64,000 nt of DNA from Clostridia bacterium (GTDB lineage: Bacteria; Bacillota; Clostridia; Oscillospirales; Acutalibacteraceae): the NCBI GenBank assembly GCA_017416765.1, contig JAFQBE010000024.1:1-64000 (forward strand). Reading direction: 5' to 3'. Shown here one piece after another: positions 36,555-45,093 of this stretch. Position 1 is the first letter of the stretch. Every line of letters begins with the position of its first letter. The translations under genes were made by a program, and so were the position numbers. The notes under the pieces were generated by a model. The model saw only the letters and a program-made list of their open reading frames with translations. It was not told the DNA's origin and made no database searches.

Positions 36555-38132
36555 ATGTCACTTAAAATCAAGGTTATAACCGACACACACTATTATTCAC
36601 CTGAAACCGGTACACAAGGTAAGGCTTATGAGGCTGCGCTTATGCGCAGCCAAAAGCTTTTAGCAGGCAGCAGAGAAGTAATAAAAGCTGCTTTCGATAG
36701 AATACTTGCTGATATTTCAAGCGATATTCTGCTTATTGCAGGCGATGTAACAAATGATGGTGAAAAGGCTGCGCATGAAGAATTCCGCGAAATGCTGCGT
36801 AATTTACAGCGCAATGGCAAAAAGGTTTTTGTAATAACCGCAACGCACGATTACAAAGAGAAATGCAGGAAATATGTCGGCGATGAAATCAAAGATATGC
36901 CCGGACTTTTGCGTGACGAGCTTTTTGAGTTCTACAGCGAATTCGGACCCGATTCAGCCATAAGCTGTAAGCCCGAATATATGAGCTATATTGTACAGCT
37001 GCCTGACAATGTACGCCTTTTCGCACTAAATGATGACCACGGAATAGAAGACGGAATGTACGAATGGGTAAAAGAGCAAGCAGAAGATGCCCGCAAAAAC
37101 GGACAGTTTATTGTAGCAATGACTCATCACCCTATCATTCCACCATCACCCATGTATGAGCTTATAGGCAAGGGCGATATGCACCGCCACTATAAGGACA
37201 GGCGTAAGGAATACGCCGATATGGGTATTCAGTTTATGCTCACAGGTCACACCCACACGCACAACATCGGAAGAATTTTCAGCGACAGAGGTAACGCATT
37301 TTACGCTGTAAGCACAGCGGCATTATGCGGCTACCCTGCCCCGATAAGAAATGTTGTAATTGACCAAGCAAACGGTAAGATTAATATTACGACGGAAACC
37401 GTAGAAAAAGCCGATATTGACACTAACGGTCTTACACTTAAAGAGCACCTAAAAAAACAGCTTATAGGCGTAATCAGCGATATGATAAAAGCTGCCGGCA
37501 GCGATATTGACAAATTCGCCTACATGGCACAGGGAATAAGCATAAAGCCAAAACTTGTATACAAATTCGGCTGGATAATAAAACCTATATTCAAATGGCT
37601 CAACAGTGTTAAATTCAAAACCTTTGCCGCATGGACAAAAAAAGAAACGGGCTTAACCGCTAAGGATATTGAAGGTATAAAGAACGAAAAGGTTATAGAT
37701 TTTATAACTGACCTTGTTTCAAACCTTTTCTCTGGCGAAAACCATATGGATTTATCTGACCCGAAATGCCGAATTTATATTGCATTTCTGCGGATAATTG
37801 ACAGCATACTTGCAACAATAAAGCTTGATTTGAGAAAGCTTATTAAGGTTGCACCTGATGCTGTTGGTCTGCTCGCTCCCCTTGCATTCAAGGGAGAATT
37901 TGATGCATATAACACAAGTCTTGATATTTTCAGTTATGTAGATGAAAATTCAAAGCGTGAGCTTTCGCCAAAGGCTGACCCGTTTGAAGCAATACCAAAA
38001 AGTAAAAAAGGACCTGCTATTCTAATTGGCGGCATAATTATGATTATAGCACTGTTACCGCTGTTGCTTCTTGCTTTAATAATCGGATTTATAAACAATC
38101 AGATTAAATTCGGCAATAAAATAAAGGATTAA
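36555..38132 (+). CDS. Calcineurin-like metallophosphoesterase with C-terminal membrane anchor
   Basis: A 525-residue two-metal phosphoesterase. The conserved blocks are all present: ITDTHYY (near residue 9), LLIAGDVTNDGE, TATHDYKE, MTHHPII and TGHTHTHNIG. After the catalytic domain (to about 290) comes an unassigned helical region, then one hydrophobic segment near 490-515 that should anchor it in the membrane. It begins 2 nt after the alpha-galactosidase stop and is followed after 3 nt by the inositol-phosphatase-family gene, so the three are one transcript. The substrate is unknown; a phosphodiester made or released at the membrane is a reasonable guess. Confidence 0.88.
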   Translation: MSLKIKVITDTHYYSPETGTQGKAYEAALMRSQKLLAGSREVIKAAFDRILADISSDILLIAGDVTNDGEKAAHEEFREMLRNLQRNGKKVFVITATHDYKEKCRKYVGDEIKDMPGLLRDELFEFYSEFGPDSAISCKPEYMSYIVQLPDNVRLFALNDDHGIEDGMYEWVKEQAEDARKNGQFIVAMTHHPIIPPSPMYELIGKGDMHRHYKDRRKEYADMGIQFMLTGHTHTHNIGRIFSDRGNAFYAVSTAALCGYPAPIRNVVIDQANGKINITTETVEKADIDTNGLTLKEHLKKQLIGVISDMIKAAGSDIDKFAYMAQGISIKPKLVYKFGWIIKPIFKWLNSVKFKTFAAWTKKETGLTAKDIEGIKNEKVIDFITDLVSNLFSGENHMDLSDPKCRIYIAFLRIIDSILATIKLDLRKLIKVAPDAVGLLAPLAFKGEFDAYNTSLDIFSYVDENSKRELSPKADPFEAIPKSKKGPAILIGGIIMIIALLPLLLLALIIGFINNQIKFGNKIKD

Positions 38133-38135
38133 AAT

Positions 38136-38894
38136 ATGACTGAAAAAATAATTGAAATAGTAAAAGAAGCCGGAAAGATAATTCTTTCCGCCCACAATCA
38201 GGAAAATGCCGTTACTGCTAAGGAAGGCAAAAAGAATTTTGTCACAAAATATGATGTTGCCGTTCAAGAGTATTTATTCAATGAACTTGGTCAGGCTTTT
38301 CCCGAAGCAGAATTTGTCGGCGAAGAGGGCGAAACAAACCTTGAAAGCAACGCATTGCGTTTTATAATCGACCCTATTGACGGTACAACTAACTTTATGC
38401 AGGATTACCGCTGCAGCTGCATTTCAGTAGCACTTTGTGAAGGAAACAGCATAATTGCAGGTGTTGTTTACAACCCCTACACCAACGAAATTTTCAGCGC
38501 AGAAAAAAGCAAAGGTGCTTACCTGAACGGTGAAAGAATCAGTGTAAGCAGCCGTACCCTTTCCGACGGGTTGGCGCTTTTCGGCACTTCACCCTACCAC
38601 CCGGAAAATACAGACGAAACCTTTGCCCTGTTAAGAAAGGTTTTTGACTATTCAAGGGATATACGCAGAAGCGGTTCGGCGGCATACGATATATGCATGG
38701 TTGCCTGCGGAAGATGTGAAGTTTTCTTTGAAAAAGAGCTACAGCCATGGGATGTTGCGGCAGGTACTTTAATATTAACCGAAGCCGGAGGAATTGCACA
38801 AACCTTTGAAGGAAATGAGATCTGCTTTTCAAAGCCATGTGATGTTATATTTGCTAACCTTAAAGCGTTAGAAGAATTCAGAACTTTGCTGTAA
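38136..38894 (+). CDS. Inositol monophosphatase family protein
   Basis: A Mg2+-dependent sugar/inositol phosphatase of 252 residues. It has the metal-binding GEEGET-type loop (FVGEEGETN), the hallmark IDPIDGTTNFMQDY near 90, RRSGSAAYDICMVACGR, and WDVAAGTLILTEAGG near the end, as in SuhB/IMPA. It is the last gene of the operon with the alpha-galactosidase and the metallophosphoesterase, 3 nt after the latter. Possible substrates are myo-inositol monophosphate or another sugar phosphate from the same pathway; family members are promiscuous, so this is open. Confidence 0.92.
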   Translation: MTEKIIEIVKEAGKIILSAHNQENAVTAKEGKKNFVTKYDVAVQEYLFNELGQAFPEAEFVGEEGETNLESNALRFIIDPIDGTTNFMQDYRCSCISVALCEGNSIIAGVVYNPYTNEIFSAEKSKGAYLNGERISVSSRTLSDGLALFGTSPYHPENTDETFALLRKVFDYSRDIRRSGSAAYDICMVACGRCEVFFEKELQPWDVAAGTLILTEAGGIAQTFEGNEICFSKPCDVIFANLKALEEFRTLL

Positions 38895-38903
38895 ATAAAA
38901 AAC

Positions 38904-38937
38904 TCTCTGTTAAGAACACAAGCTTAACAGAGAATTT
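38904..38937. terminator. Bidirectional terminator between the phosphatase and the APH-fold gene
   Basis: An 11-bp stem (38904-38914 with 38923-38933), 8-nt loop. It is flanked by ATTTTTC on the plus strand and by a T-rich run (TTTTTTATTTAC) on the minus strand, so it serves both convergent genes. Confidence 0.88.
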
Positions 38938-38938
38938 T

Positions 38939-39841
38939 TCATTTAAAGTGTATTTTCATTTGAGCCATTAATCTTTCCGAGCGGTATTTTAAATAATCAT
39001 GTCCAATTGTACCGAGCATCATATACCAATTGAGTTCATTGCACAAGGCATATAATTCCACCTTTAAATCACAAAATTCAGAAACCTTATTTATGCTTTT
39101 ATATTTTTCATAAAGTTTCAGATTTTTACCGTAAGTCATGGTAAGACAAAACAGCTCATATTCAGGTTCTGCCCAAAGCATATCAAACGGGTCAACAACT
39201 GAAACAAGCTCGGATTTCCAAAAATCAATAATCATGTTTGGAAACCAGAAATCGCCGTGACATAAACAAGCTTCACACTTGATATCCTGAAAAATTTTTT
39301 CAAAATTAAATTTGATTAATTCAACAGCCCGCATTACAATTTCTTCAATTTCGCCCGATAAAAACTTTTCTTTTGTAAAAGAATAAATTTTATTAAAGTA
39401 ATCCCTGTAATAATCATACCAAGTATCAAAAGCCGGATTGTCAAACTTACCGAATTTGCTGTTACGGTTGCTTTGTAAACTCATAAAACCATTAACAATA
39501 CTGTCAGTCAGATGCTTTTTATTCGGTACAAGCAACACCTTTGTGTTTCTACCGCTTATACCTTTTATATATTCCATACCTAAAAAAGTTATTCCGTTTT
39601 CCTGAACAACAAAATAGGTTTTCGGCACTTTAAAGCTGACCTTATCTGAAAGAAAAGCAAGCATTTGATTTTCACGGCAAACAGCTTCATAATACTCACT
39701 AGTTTTAACAGCAATTAAATATGGTTCTGTACGAATTTTAGCACAAAACACAGAACCGCTTGCACCTTTACCGACAGAATAAACTTTTTTAACCGATGTA
39801 TTAAGTTGAGTTTCAACTATAGATTTAATCTTTTGTTTCAT
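38939..39841 (-). CDS. APH/choline-kinase-fold phosphotransferase
   Basis: A 300-residue kinase-fold protein of the aminoglycoside phosphotransferase/choline kinase superfamily. Visible are the N-lobe strands (VKKVYSVGKGASGSVFCAKI, with the ATP-loop glycines), AVKTSEYYE with the conserved Lys, the catalytic loop LCHGDFWFPNMI (HGD-x4-N) and the metal-site VVDPFDMLWAEPEYEL. Such proteins phosphorylate small molecules such as sugars, choline or fructosamine. Nothing points to antibiotic resistance. The frame opens 45 nt earlier, but GGTGA sits 7 nt before the ATG at 39841. It is transcribed away from the Fe-S operon, separated from it by a terminator. Confidence 0.82.
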   Translation of the reverse strand: MKQKIKSIVETQLNTSVKKVYSVGKGASGSVFCAKIRTEPYLIAVKTSEYYEAVCRENQMLAFLSDKVSFKVPKTYFVVQENGITFLGMEYIKGISGRNTKVLLVPNKKHLTDSIVNGFMSLQSNRNSKFGKFDNPAFDTWYDYYRDYFNKIYSFTKEKFLSGEIEEIVMRAVELIKFNFEKIFQDIKCEACLCHGDFWFPNMIIDFWKSELVSVVDPFDMLWAEPEYELFCLTMTYGKNLKLYEKYKSINKVSEFCDLKVELYALCNELNWYMMLGTIGHDYLKYRSERLMAQMKIHFK

Positions 39842-39867
39842 AATAATCACCATTAGCAATATAACAT

Positions 39868-39903
39868 AAAAACGGTGAGATAGCAAACAAATACTATCTC
39901 ACC
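39868..39903 (-). terminator. Terminator of the Fe-S oxidoreductase operon
   Basis: On the minus strand a 10-bp perfect stem (39894-39903 with 39874-39883), 10-nt loop, then GTTTTTATG. It starts 8 nt after the last gene of the operon. Confidence 0.88.
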
Positions 39904-39910
39904 ATTTATT

Positions 39911-42589
39911 TTAATATATTGCTTTTGTCGTAACTATACCAGAACCTGTTGTGAATGAACAATCAGTTTCCATGGTTAATTCTGCACAAAGAACTATATC
40001 CGCATCTGTTTTTTCAAATACTTCCGCAGCAAGCAATTTACAGCTTATTTCAGGTACTTTTCCGCCTAAAACAACCGCGCTTTCATATTTTTCGCCGTTA
40101 TATTCCTCAATTCCAAGTGATTTTATCTTTGCAATATTTGCACCGAATCTGCGTTTGTCACCGAACACCTTGATTTCAGCATCAATATAATCAGTTGCGT
40201 TGAAATACATTATATCAGAATCATTTTCCTTTGCAAAGCTGACTGCTTCTTCAAGTGCTTCGTTACTCATTGAGCTGTTTACAAGAACAACCGTATTGTT
40301 CATTCTTGAAGCAGCTGCTTTGAGTGCATCTGCTCTTGATACAACTTCACCGTCAACCGTGCAGGTTTTAACTCTGTCAGGATTATTAAGCGCAGCAAAG
40401 CCGAAAGCACCTGTTTTACAAAGAATGTTATTTTCTGCGGGTTCACAGCGGACAACTGTTTTGCCGGAAGTATGAACCTTCATTTCGCAAAGCTTTGAAC
40501 AGCCTGTGCAAACAGTAGCTGTAACTTTGGTATCAAGCGGAACATTCTTTTTAAACGGTACTTTTGGTTCAAGCGCACCTGTAGGACACAGGGCAACACA
40601 CTGACCGCATGAAATACAGCGCGAAGAATCAAGGCTGTTATTGAATTCAGGTGAAACAACAGTAGCAAAACCGCGGTTTACGAGTCCGAGTGCGGTTACA
40701 CCCATAACCTCATCACAAACTCTGACGCATTGACCGCAAAGAATACACTTATCATTATCATGAATAATAAAAGGATGAGTCGAATCCTTGCCGACAAGTG
40801 TTTTTTCGCCGCTGTAAACAGCCGGCTCAACATCGTAATATCTTGAATATTTAAGAAGCTTACACTTGAAGTAATCAAGGCAGCCACATTCAAGGCAGCG
40901 TGATGCTTCCGCCATTGCGGTTTCTTTATCAAAACCGAGTGCAACCTCTTTAAAATTGTGCTTTCTTTCATCAGATGAAAGTGTGGGCATTTCAGCGGCT
41001 GAATTTCTTTCTATGCCCGCCAAATCCTCGGCTGTTACCTGCTTTTCAACAACAAACGGTTTACGGTAACCTACAGTAAAGCCATTGATGTAGCTATCAA
41101 TAACATCGGCTGCCTTTTGTGCTTCGCCTATAGCGGCAACTGCTATTGATGCACCCTTGTTTGTTGCATCTCCGACGGCAAACACACCATCAATATTAGT
41201 CATAAAGGTTGATTCGTCGGCAACAATTGTGTTCTTTCGTGTAAGTTCAAGTCCGTCAAGACCTTTAATATCAGTCTGCTGACCGATAGCCATTATGACG
41301 CTGTCAACATCTAAAATTTCAAACTTGCCTTCAACAGGTACAGGTGAACGCCTGCCGCTGGCATCGGGTTCACCAAGCTCCATAACCTGAAGCTTTACAG
41401 CTTTTACCTTACCGTCTGCACCGATAATTTCAGCGGGATTGGTGAGAAATTTATAAATTACGCCTTCTTCTTCAGCTTCATCAATTTCGAGTTTTTCAGC
41501 AGGCATTTCATCCCTTGTTCTGCGGTAAACAACATAAACCTCTTCCGCACCGAGCCTTACAGCTGTACGGCAGGCATCCATTGCTGTATTACCACCGCCG
41601 CAGACAGCAACCCTTTTGCCGATATCAAAGGGCTTGCCTTCAATTACGCTGCGCAGAAAATCAATACCTCCGTATACACCGTCAAGGTTTTCACCCTCAA
41701 CACGCATTGGGCTGCTTTTCCATGCGCCGACAGCAACTACAACTGCATCACTTTCAGCTTTAAGGCTGTCTATTGTGAAATCAACACCGAGAGTTTTATT
41801 GTTTATCATTTCAATGCCAAGGTCTTCAATCAGCTTGATTTCCTTATCAAGCAGTTCTTTAGGCAGTCTATACTGCGGAATACCGTAGCGAAGCATACCG
41901 CCCATTTTGGGCATTTTATCATAAATTTTAACACTATATCCTTTGATGCGAAGGAAATATGCAGCAGTCAGACCCGCAGGACCGCCGCCGATAACACTTA
42001 CCGTTTTACTGTTAAGAGGAGCAAGCTCGGGAACATAGGTGTTTTCACTTTCAAGGTCGATATCAGCAGCAAAGCTTTTAAGATATGCTATTTGAATCGG
42101 ATCTTCAACAAGGCTTCTGCGGCAGGCCGTCTGACATGGGTGCGGACAAACCCTGCCTATAGCTGCAGGCAGAGGAATCTTTTTCTTTATGAGTTTAAGT
42201 GCTTCTTCATACTCGCCGTTTGCTATCAGACCGACATAACCCTGGCAGTCCGTACCAGCAGGACAGGCAAGCGAACACGGGGCCTTACAGTCACCCGTGT
42301 GGTTTGAAAGAAGCATATCAAGCGCAAATTTTCGTGATTTTATAACTCTTTCAGACTTGGTGTTAACAATCATTCCGTTGAAGACTTTAGTTGAACAGGC
42401 ACGAAGAAGCTTCGGCACACCTTCAACCTCTACAACACAGATACCGCAGGCACCGTATTCTTCAATTCTTTTATCATGGCAAAGGGTGGGAATTTCTATT
42501 CCGACAGATTTTGCCGCTTCAACAATGGTCATATCGGGCGTTGCTTTAATTCCAACACCGTCAATGATAATATGGAACATATCACTCAT
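39911..42589 (-). CDS. GltD/NfnB-like NAD(P)-FAD oxidoreductase fused to NuoG-type iron-sulphur domains (StnA-like)
   Basis: An 892-residue multi-cofactor protein. Domains in order: [2Fe-2S] ferredoxin (Cys37, Cys48, Cys51, Cys65); a GltD-type 4Fe-4S region (CKAPCSLACPAGTDC and CPHPCQTACRR); FAD and NAD(P) Rossmann folds (VSVIGGGPAGLTAAYF, VAVCGGGNTAMDACR, GVFAVGDAT); two ferredoxin clusters (CILCGQCVRVC, CISCGQCVALCPTGAL); then a molybdopterin-oxidoreductase-like Fe-S motif (CTGCSKLC with later NNILCKTGAFGF) and a remnant domain of about 150 residues. No hydrogenase H-cluster motif is present. With the NuoF- and NuoE-like subunits next door it resembles the Sporomusa-type electron-bifurcating transhydrogenase StnABC (NADH, NADPH and ferredoxin). 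That assignment is inferred. Confidence 0.85.
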   Translation of the reverse strand: MSDMFHIIIDGVGIKATPDMTIVEAAKSVGIEIPTLCHDKRIEEYGACGICVVEVEGVPKLLRACSTKVFNGMIVNTKSERVIKSRKFALDMLLSNHTGDCKAPCSLACPAGTDCQGYVGLIANGEYEEALKLIKKKIPLPAAIGRVCPHPCQTACRRSLVEDPIQIAYLKSFAADIDLESENTYVPELAPLNSKTVSVIGGGPAGLTAAYFLRIKGYSVKIYDKMPKMGGMLRYGIPQYRLPKELLDKEIKLIEDLGIEMINNKTLGVDFTIDSLKAESDAVVVAVGAWKSSPMRVEGENLDGVYGGIDFLRSVIEGKPFDIGKRVAVCGGGNTAMDACRTAVRLGAEEVYVVYRRTRDEMPAEKLEIDEAEEEGVIYKFLTNPAEIIGADGKVKAVKLQVMELGEPDASGRRSPVPVEGKFEILDVDSVIMAIGQQTDIKGLDGLELTRKNTIVADESTFMTNIDGVFAVGDATNKGASIAVAAIGEAQKAADVIDSYINGFTVGYRKPFVVEKQVTAEDLAGIERNSAAEMPTLSSDERKHNFKEVALGFDKETAMAEASRCLECGCLDYFKCKLLKYSRYYDVEPAVYSGEKTLVGKDSTHPFIIHDNDKCILCGQCVRVCDEVMGVTALGLVNRGFATVVSPEFNNSLDSSRCISCGQCVALCPTGALEPKVPFKKNVPLDTKVTATVCTGCSKLCEMKVHTSGKTVVRCEPAENNILCKTGAFGFAALNNPDRVKTCTVDGEVVSRADALKAAASRMNNTVVLVNSSMSNEALEEAVSFAKENDSDIMYFNATDYIDAEIKVFGDKRRFGANIAKIKSLGIEEYNGEKYESAVVLGGKVPEISCKLLAAEVFEKTDADIVLCAELTMETDCSFTTGSGIVTTKAIY

Positions 42590-42605
42590 TATTCAATTCC
42601 CCTCC

Positions 42606-44351
42606 TTATCTTTTCTCTACCGCACCAAAGCGGCAGGCATCCAAACACTGACCGCACTTGATGCACTTTTCATTATCAATTGTAAAGGTCTTTTTAATTT
42701 CACCGGTGATTGCACCGACAGGGCATTTCCTGCTGCAAAGTGAACAGCCGATACATTTTTCGGGATTGATAGAATATTTAAGCAAATCAATACATTCGCC
42801 TGCAGGACAGCGTTTTTCTTTTATATGTGCCTCATATTCATCGCGGTAATATTTGATAGTTGTGAGAACAGGGTTAGGCGCAGTCTGACCCAAACCGCAT
42901 AGCGCACCCGCCTTGATTTCGTTGCAGGTTTCTTCAAGCAGCTCAATATCGCCTTCTCTGCCTTCGCCCTTACAGATTCTGTCAAGAATTTCAAGCAGAC
43001 GCTTTGTGCCTATACGGCAATGTGTACACTTTCCGCAGGATTCTTTAGCAGTAAAATCAAGGAAGAAGCGAGCCATACCAACCATACAGGTGCTTTCATC
43101 CATTACAACCATACCGCCCGAGCCCATAATTGCACCGGTTGCAGAGAGTTTCTTATAATCAATTTCCGTATCATGCATATCGGCGGGAATACATCCGCCC
43201 GAAGGGCCGCCAAGTTGGACACATTTAAAGTTTTTATCGGTCTTCATACCGCCGCCGATATCAAAAATAACATCGGAAATTTTCATACCCATGGGTATTT
43301 CAACAAGACCACCGCGTTTAATTTTACCTGTAATAGCAAAAACCTTTGTACCCTTGCTGTCAGGTGTACCGAGCTTTGCAAATTCTTCACCGCCGTTTTC
43401 GATTATCCATGAAACATTGGCAAAGGTTTCTACATTATTTATATTTGAAGGTTTACGCCAATAGCCTGACTGCGCAGGAAACGGCGGTTTCAAACGCGGC
43501 ATACCTCTTGAACCTTCAAGGGATTCTATAAGTGCTGTTTCTTCACCGCAGACAAATGCGCCTGCACCTGCCTTAATACGGAAAGAGCAGGAAAAACCGC
43601 TGCCAAAAATATTTTCGCCGACTATGCCATTTTCCTTTACCTGTTCAATAGCTCTTTCAAGGCGGATAATTGCAAGCGGATATTCAGCACGGACATAAAC
43701 AATTGCTTCCTTTGCACCGATTGCATACGCACCGATAAGCATACCTTCAATAAGGTTATGCGGGTTACTTTCAATAACAGCTCTGTCCATAAATGCACCG
43801 GGGTCGCCCTCGTCTGCATTACAGATGAGATACTTTTCTTCACCCTCACTTGCTCTTGCAGCATTCCATTTGAACCATGTCGGGAAGCCTGCACCGCCGC
43901 GACCAGCAAGACCGGCAATTTTTATCTCTTCAATAACACTTTCCGGTGTCATTTCGGTAAGTGCTTTTTTTAATGCAGTATAGCCGCCGTTTTCAACATA
44001 ATCGTCAATTTCATCGGGGTTGATTATACCGCAACCGCGAAGTGCAATTCTTGTCTGCTTTTTAAGGAAAAGGCTGTCTTCCTCACAAACAAGAAGCTTT
44101 TTAACCTTTGAAGCATCGCCTGTATTAACAAAATCAGCTATAGCTTGAGCATCGTTTTCGCTTACACGGACAAGACGGGTAAGCTCACCGTTTTCATCAT
44201 AAACATCAACAATCGGCTCGAGATAACACATACCAATACAGCCTGTAACGGTAAGCTTTGCGTTGAGATTGGTTTTTTCAAGGGCAGAATAAACCTTAGC
44301 CGCACCGGCAGAAATACCGCAGCTGCCCTGACCTACTTTAACCGTTTTCAT
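42606..44351 (-). CDS. NuoF/HydB-like NADH-binding flavoprotein subunit
   Basis: The FMN- and NADH-binding subunit of the complex. Its 581 residues carry a thioredoxin-like [2Fe-2S] domain (GQGSCGISAGA and TGCIGMCYLEP), the FMN/NADH core (GLAGRGGAGFPTWFKW, NADEGDPGAFMDR, GAGAFVCGEETALIESLEG), a 4Fe-4S site (ESCGKCTHCRIGTKR and LCGLGQTAPNP) and two C-terminal ferredoxin clusters (CIGCSLCSRKCP, CIKCGQCLDAC). This extended layout is that of HydB of bifurcating hydrogenases rather than of complex I NuoF. It starts at the stop of the NuoE-like gene and is followed 16 nt on by the GltD-like fusion gene. Confidence 0.93.
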   Translation of the reverse strand: MKTVKVGQGSCGISAGAAKVYSALEKTNLNAKLTVTGCIGMCYLEPIVDVYDENGELTRLVRVSENDAQAIADFVNTGDASKVKKLLVCEEDSLFLKKQTRIALRGCGIINPDEIDDYVENGGYTALKKALTEMTPESVIEEIKIAGLAGRGGAGFPTWFKWNAARASEGEEKYLICNADEGDPGAFMDRAVIESNPHNLIEGMLIGAYAIGAKEAIVYVRAEYPLAIIRLERAIEQVKENGIVGENIFGSGFSCSFRIKAGAGAFVCGEETALIESLEGSRGMPRLKPPFPAQSGYWRKPSNINNVETFANVSWIIENGGEEFAKLGTPDSKGTKVFAITGKIKRGGLVEIPMGMKISDVIFDIGGGMKTDKNFKCVQLGGPSGGCIPADMHDTEIDYKKLSATGAIMGSGGMVVMDESTCMVGMARFFLDFTAKESCGKCTHCRIGTKRLLEILDRICKGEGREGDIELLEETCNEIKAGALCGLGQTAPNPVLTTIKYYRDEYEAHIKEKRCPAGECIDLLKYSINPEKCIGCSLCSRKCPVGAITGEIKKTFTIDNEKCIKCGQCLDACRFGAVEKR

Positions 44352-44857
44352 TATTCCTGCGCCTCCTTTTCAGCTTCTTCACGAAGATGTGCAAGAATCT
44401 GACGCACCTTTTCGGGTGTAAGATTGCCGTAGGTTTCATCATTAACCATCATAACGGGTGAAAGTGAGCAGCAACCAAGGCAAGCAACATTTTTAAGGGT
44501 GAACAAGCCGTCAGCTGTTGTTTCGCCGTCTTTAATTCCGAGAGTATCAAAAATTGTTTTTTCAAGCATAAGCGAACCGTTTACATGACATGCAGTACCC
44601 TGGCAAAGCATGATAAGGTATTTACCTACAGGCTTAAAGCGGAACTGTGTATAAAAAGTAGCTACACCGAAAACCTTAGCAGCAGGTATTCCGGTTTTAT
44701 CCGAAATATAGTTCAGAACATCGGCAGGCAGATATCCGTAAATACCCTGCGCCTTCTGTAAAATTGTAATAAGGCTGCCGGGAACACTTGCATAATGTTC
44801 AAGTGTTTCATTGAGCAGCGTTAAATCGTTATTACCGCATGAACAGCAGTTCGACAT
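44351..44857 (-). CDS. NuoE/HydC-like [2Fe-2S] subunit
   Basis: The 24-kDa-type subunit of NADH-linked bifurcating enzymes. Its 168 residues form a helical domain (AQGIYGYLPADVLNYIS, KVFGVATFYTQFRF) and a thioredoxin-like [2Fe-2S] domain with CQGTACHVNGS and CLGCCSLSPVMMVND. The N terminus has an extra SNCCSCGNN motif. It is the first gene of the operon behind a good promoter, and overlaps the NuoF-like gene by one base. It relays electrons between clusters of the complex. Confidence 0.94.
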   Translation of the reverse strand: MSNCCSCGNNDLTLLNETLEHYASVPGSLITILQKAQGIYGYLPADVLNYISDKTGIPAAKVFGVATFYTQFRFKPVGKYLIMLCQGTACHVNGSLMLEKTIFDTLGIKDGETTADGLFTLKNVACLGCCSLSPVMMVNDETYGNLTPEKVRQILAHLREEAEKEAQE

Positions 44858-44894
44858 AAATTAATCACTCCGAAATCATTAATACTAATCTTTA

Positions 44895-44922
44895 ATTATA
44901 CGCCTTTATATAAAAATATCAA
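44895..44922 (-). promoter_or_regulatory. Promoter of the Fe-S oxidoreductase operon
   Basis: On the minus strand TTGATA (44917-44922), 16-bp spacer, TATAAT (44895-44900), about 38 nt before the NuoE-like start. No Rex-like or other operator was recognised. Confidence 0.65.
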
Positions 44923-45035
44923 GTAAATTATTAAGTAAAAACAAACAACAAATATTAACAAAGAATAAGAATTTTTTCTTTTTACAGCATTATTCCAATG
45001 CAGAAAATTAAATATCCAGTAAATTAAATATAGTA

Positions 45036-45064
45036 TTGAAAGAAAAAAGAAACTGTGTTATTAT
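45036..45064 (+). promoter_or_regulatory. Candidate promoter of the second GPH symporter
   Basis: TTGAAA (45036-45041), 17-bp spacer, TATTAT (45059-45064), about 30 nt before the start codon. The remaining intergenic bases are very AT-rich without further recognisable sites. Confidence 0.45.
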
Positions 45065-45093
45065 AAATTAGAAATATACAATGAGGTGAAAAC

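Noticed and set aside
38939-39841. Aminoglycoside resistance gene
   Set aside because: Only the general kinase fold (HGD-x4-N) is shared. The superfamily includes choline, sugar and fructosamine kinases and no resistance-specific feature was seen.
39911-44857. Iron-only electron-bifurcating hydrogenase (HydABC)
   Set aside because: The NuoE/NuoF subunits fit, but the large subunit lacks the H-cluster cysteine motifs (TSCCP, MPCxxKKxE, ExMACxxGC) and has a GltD-type module instead.
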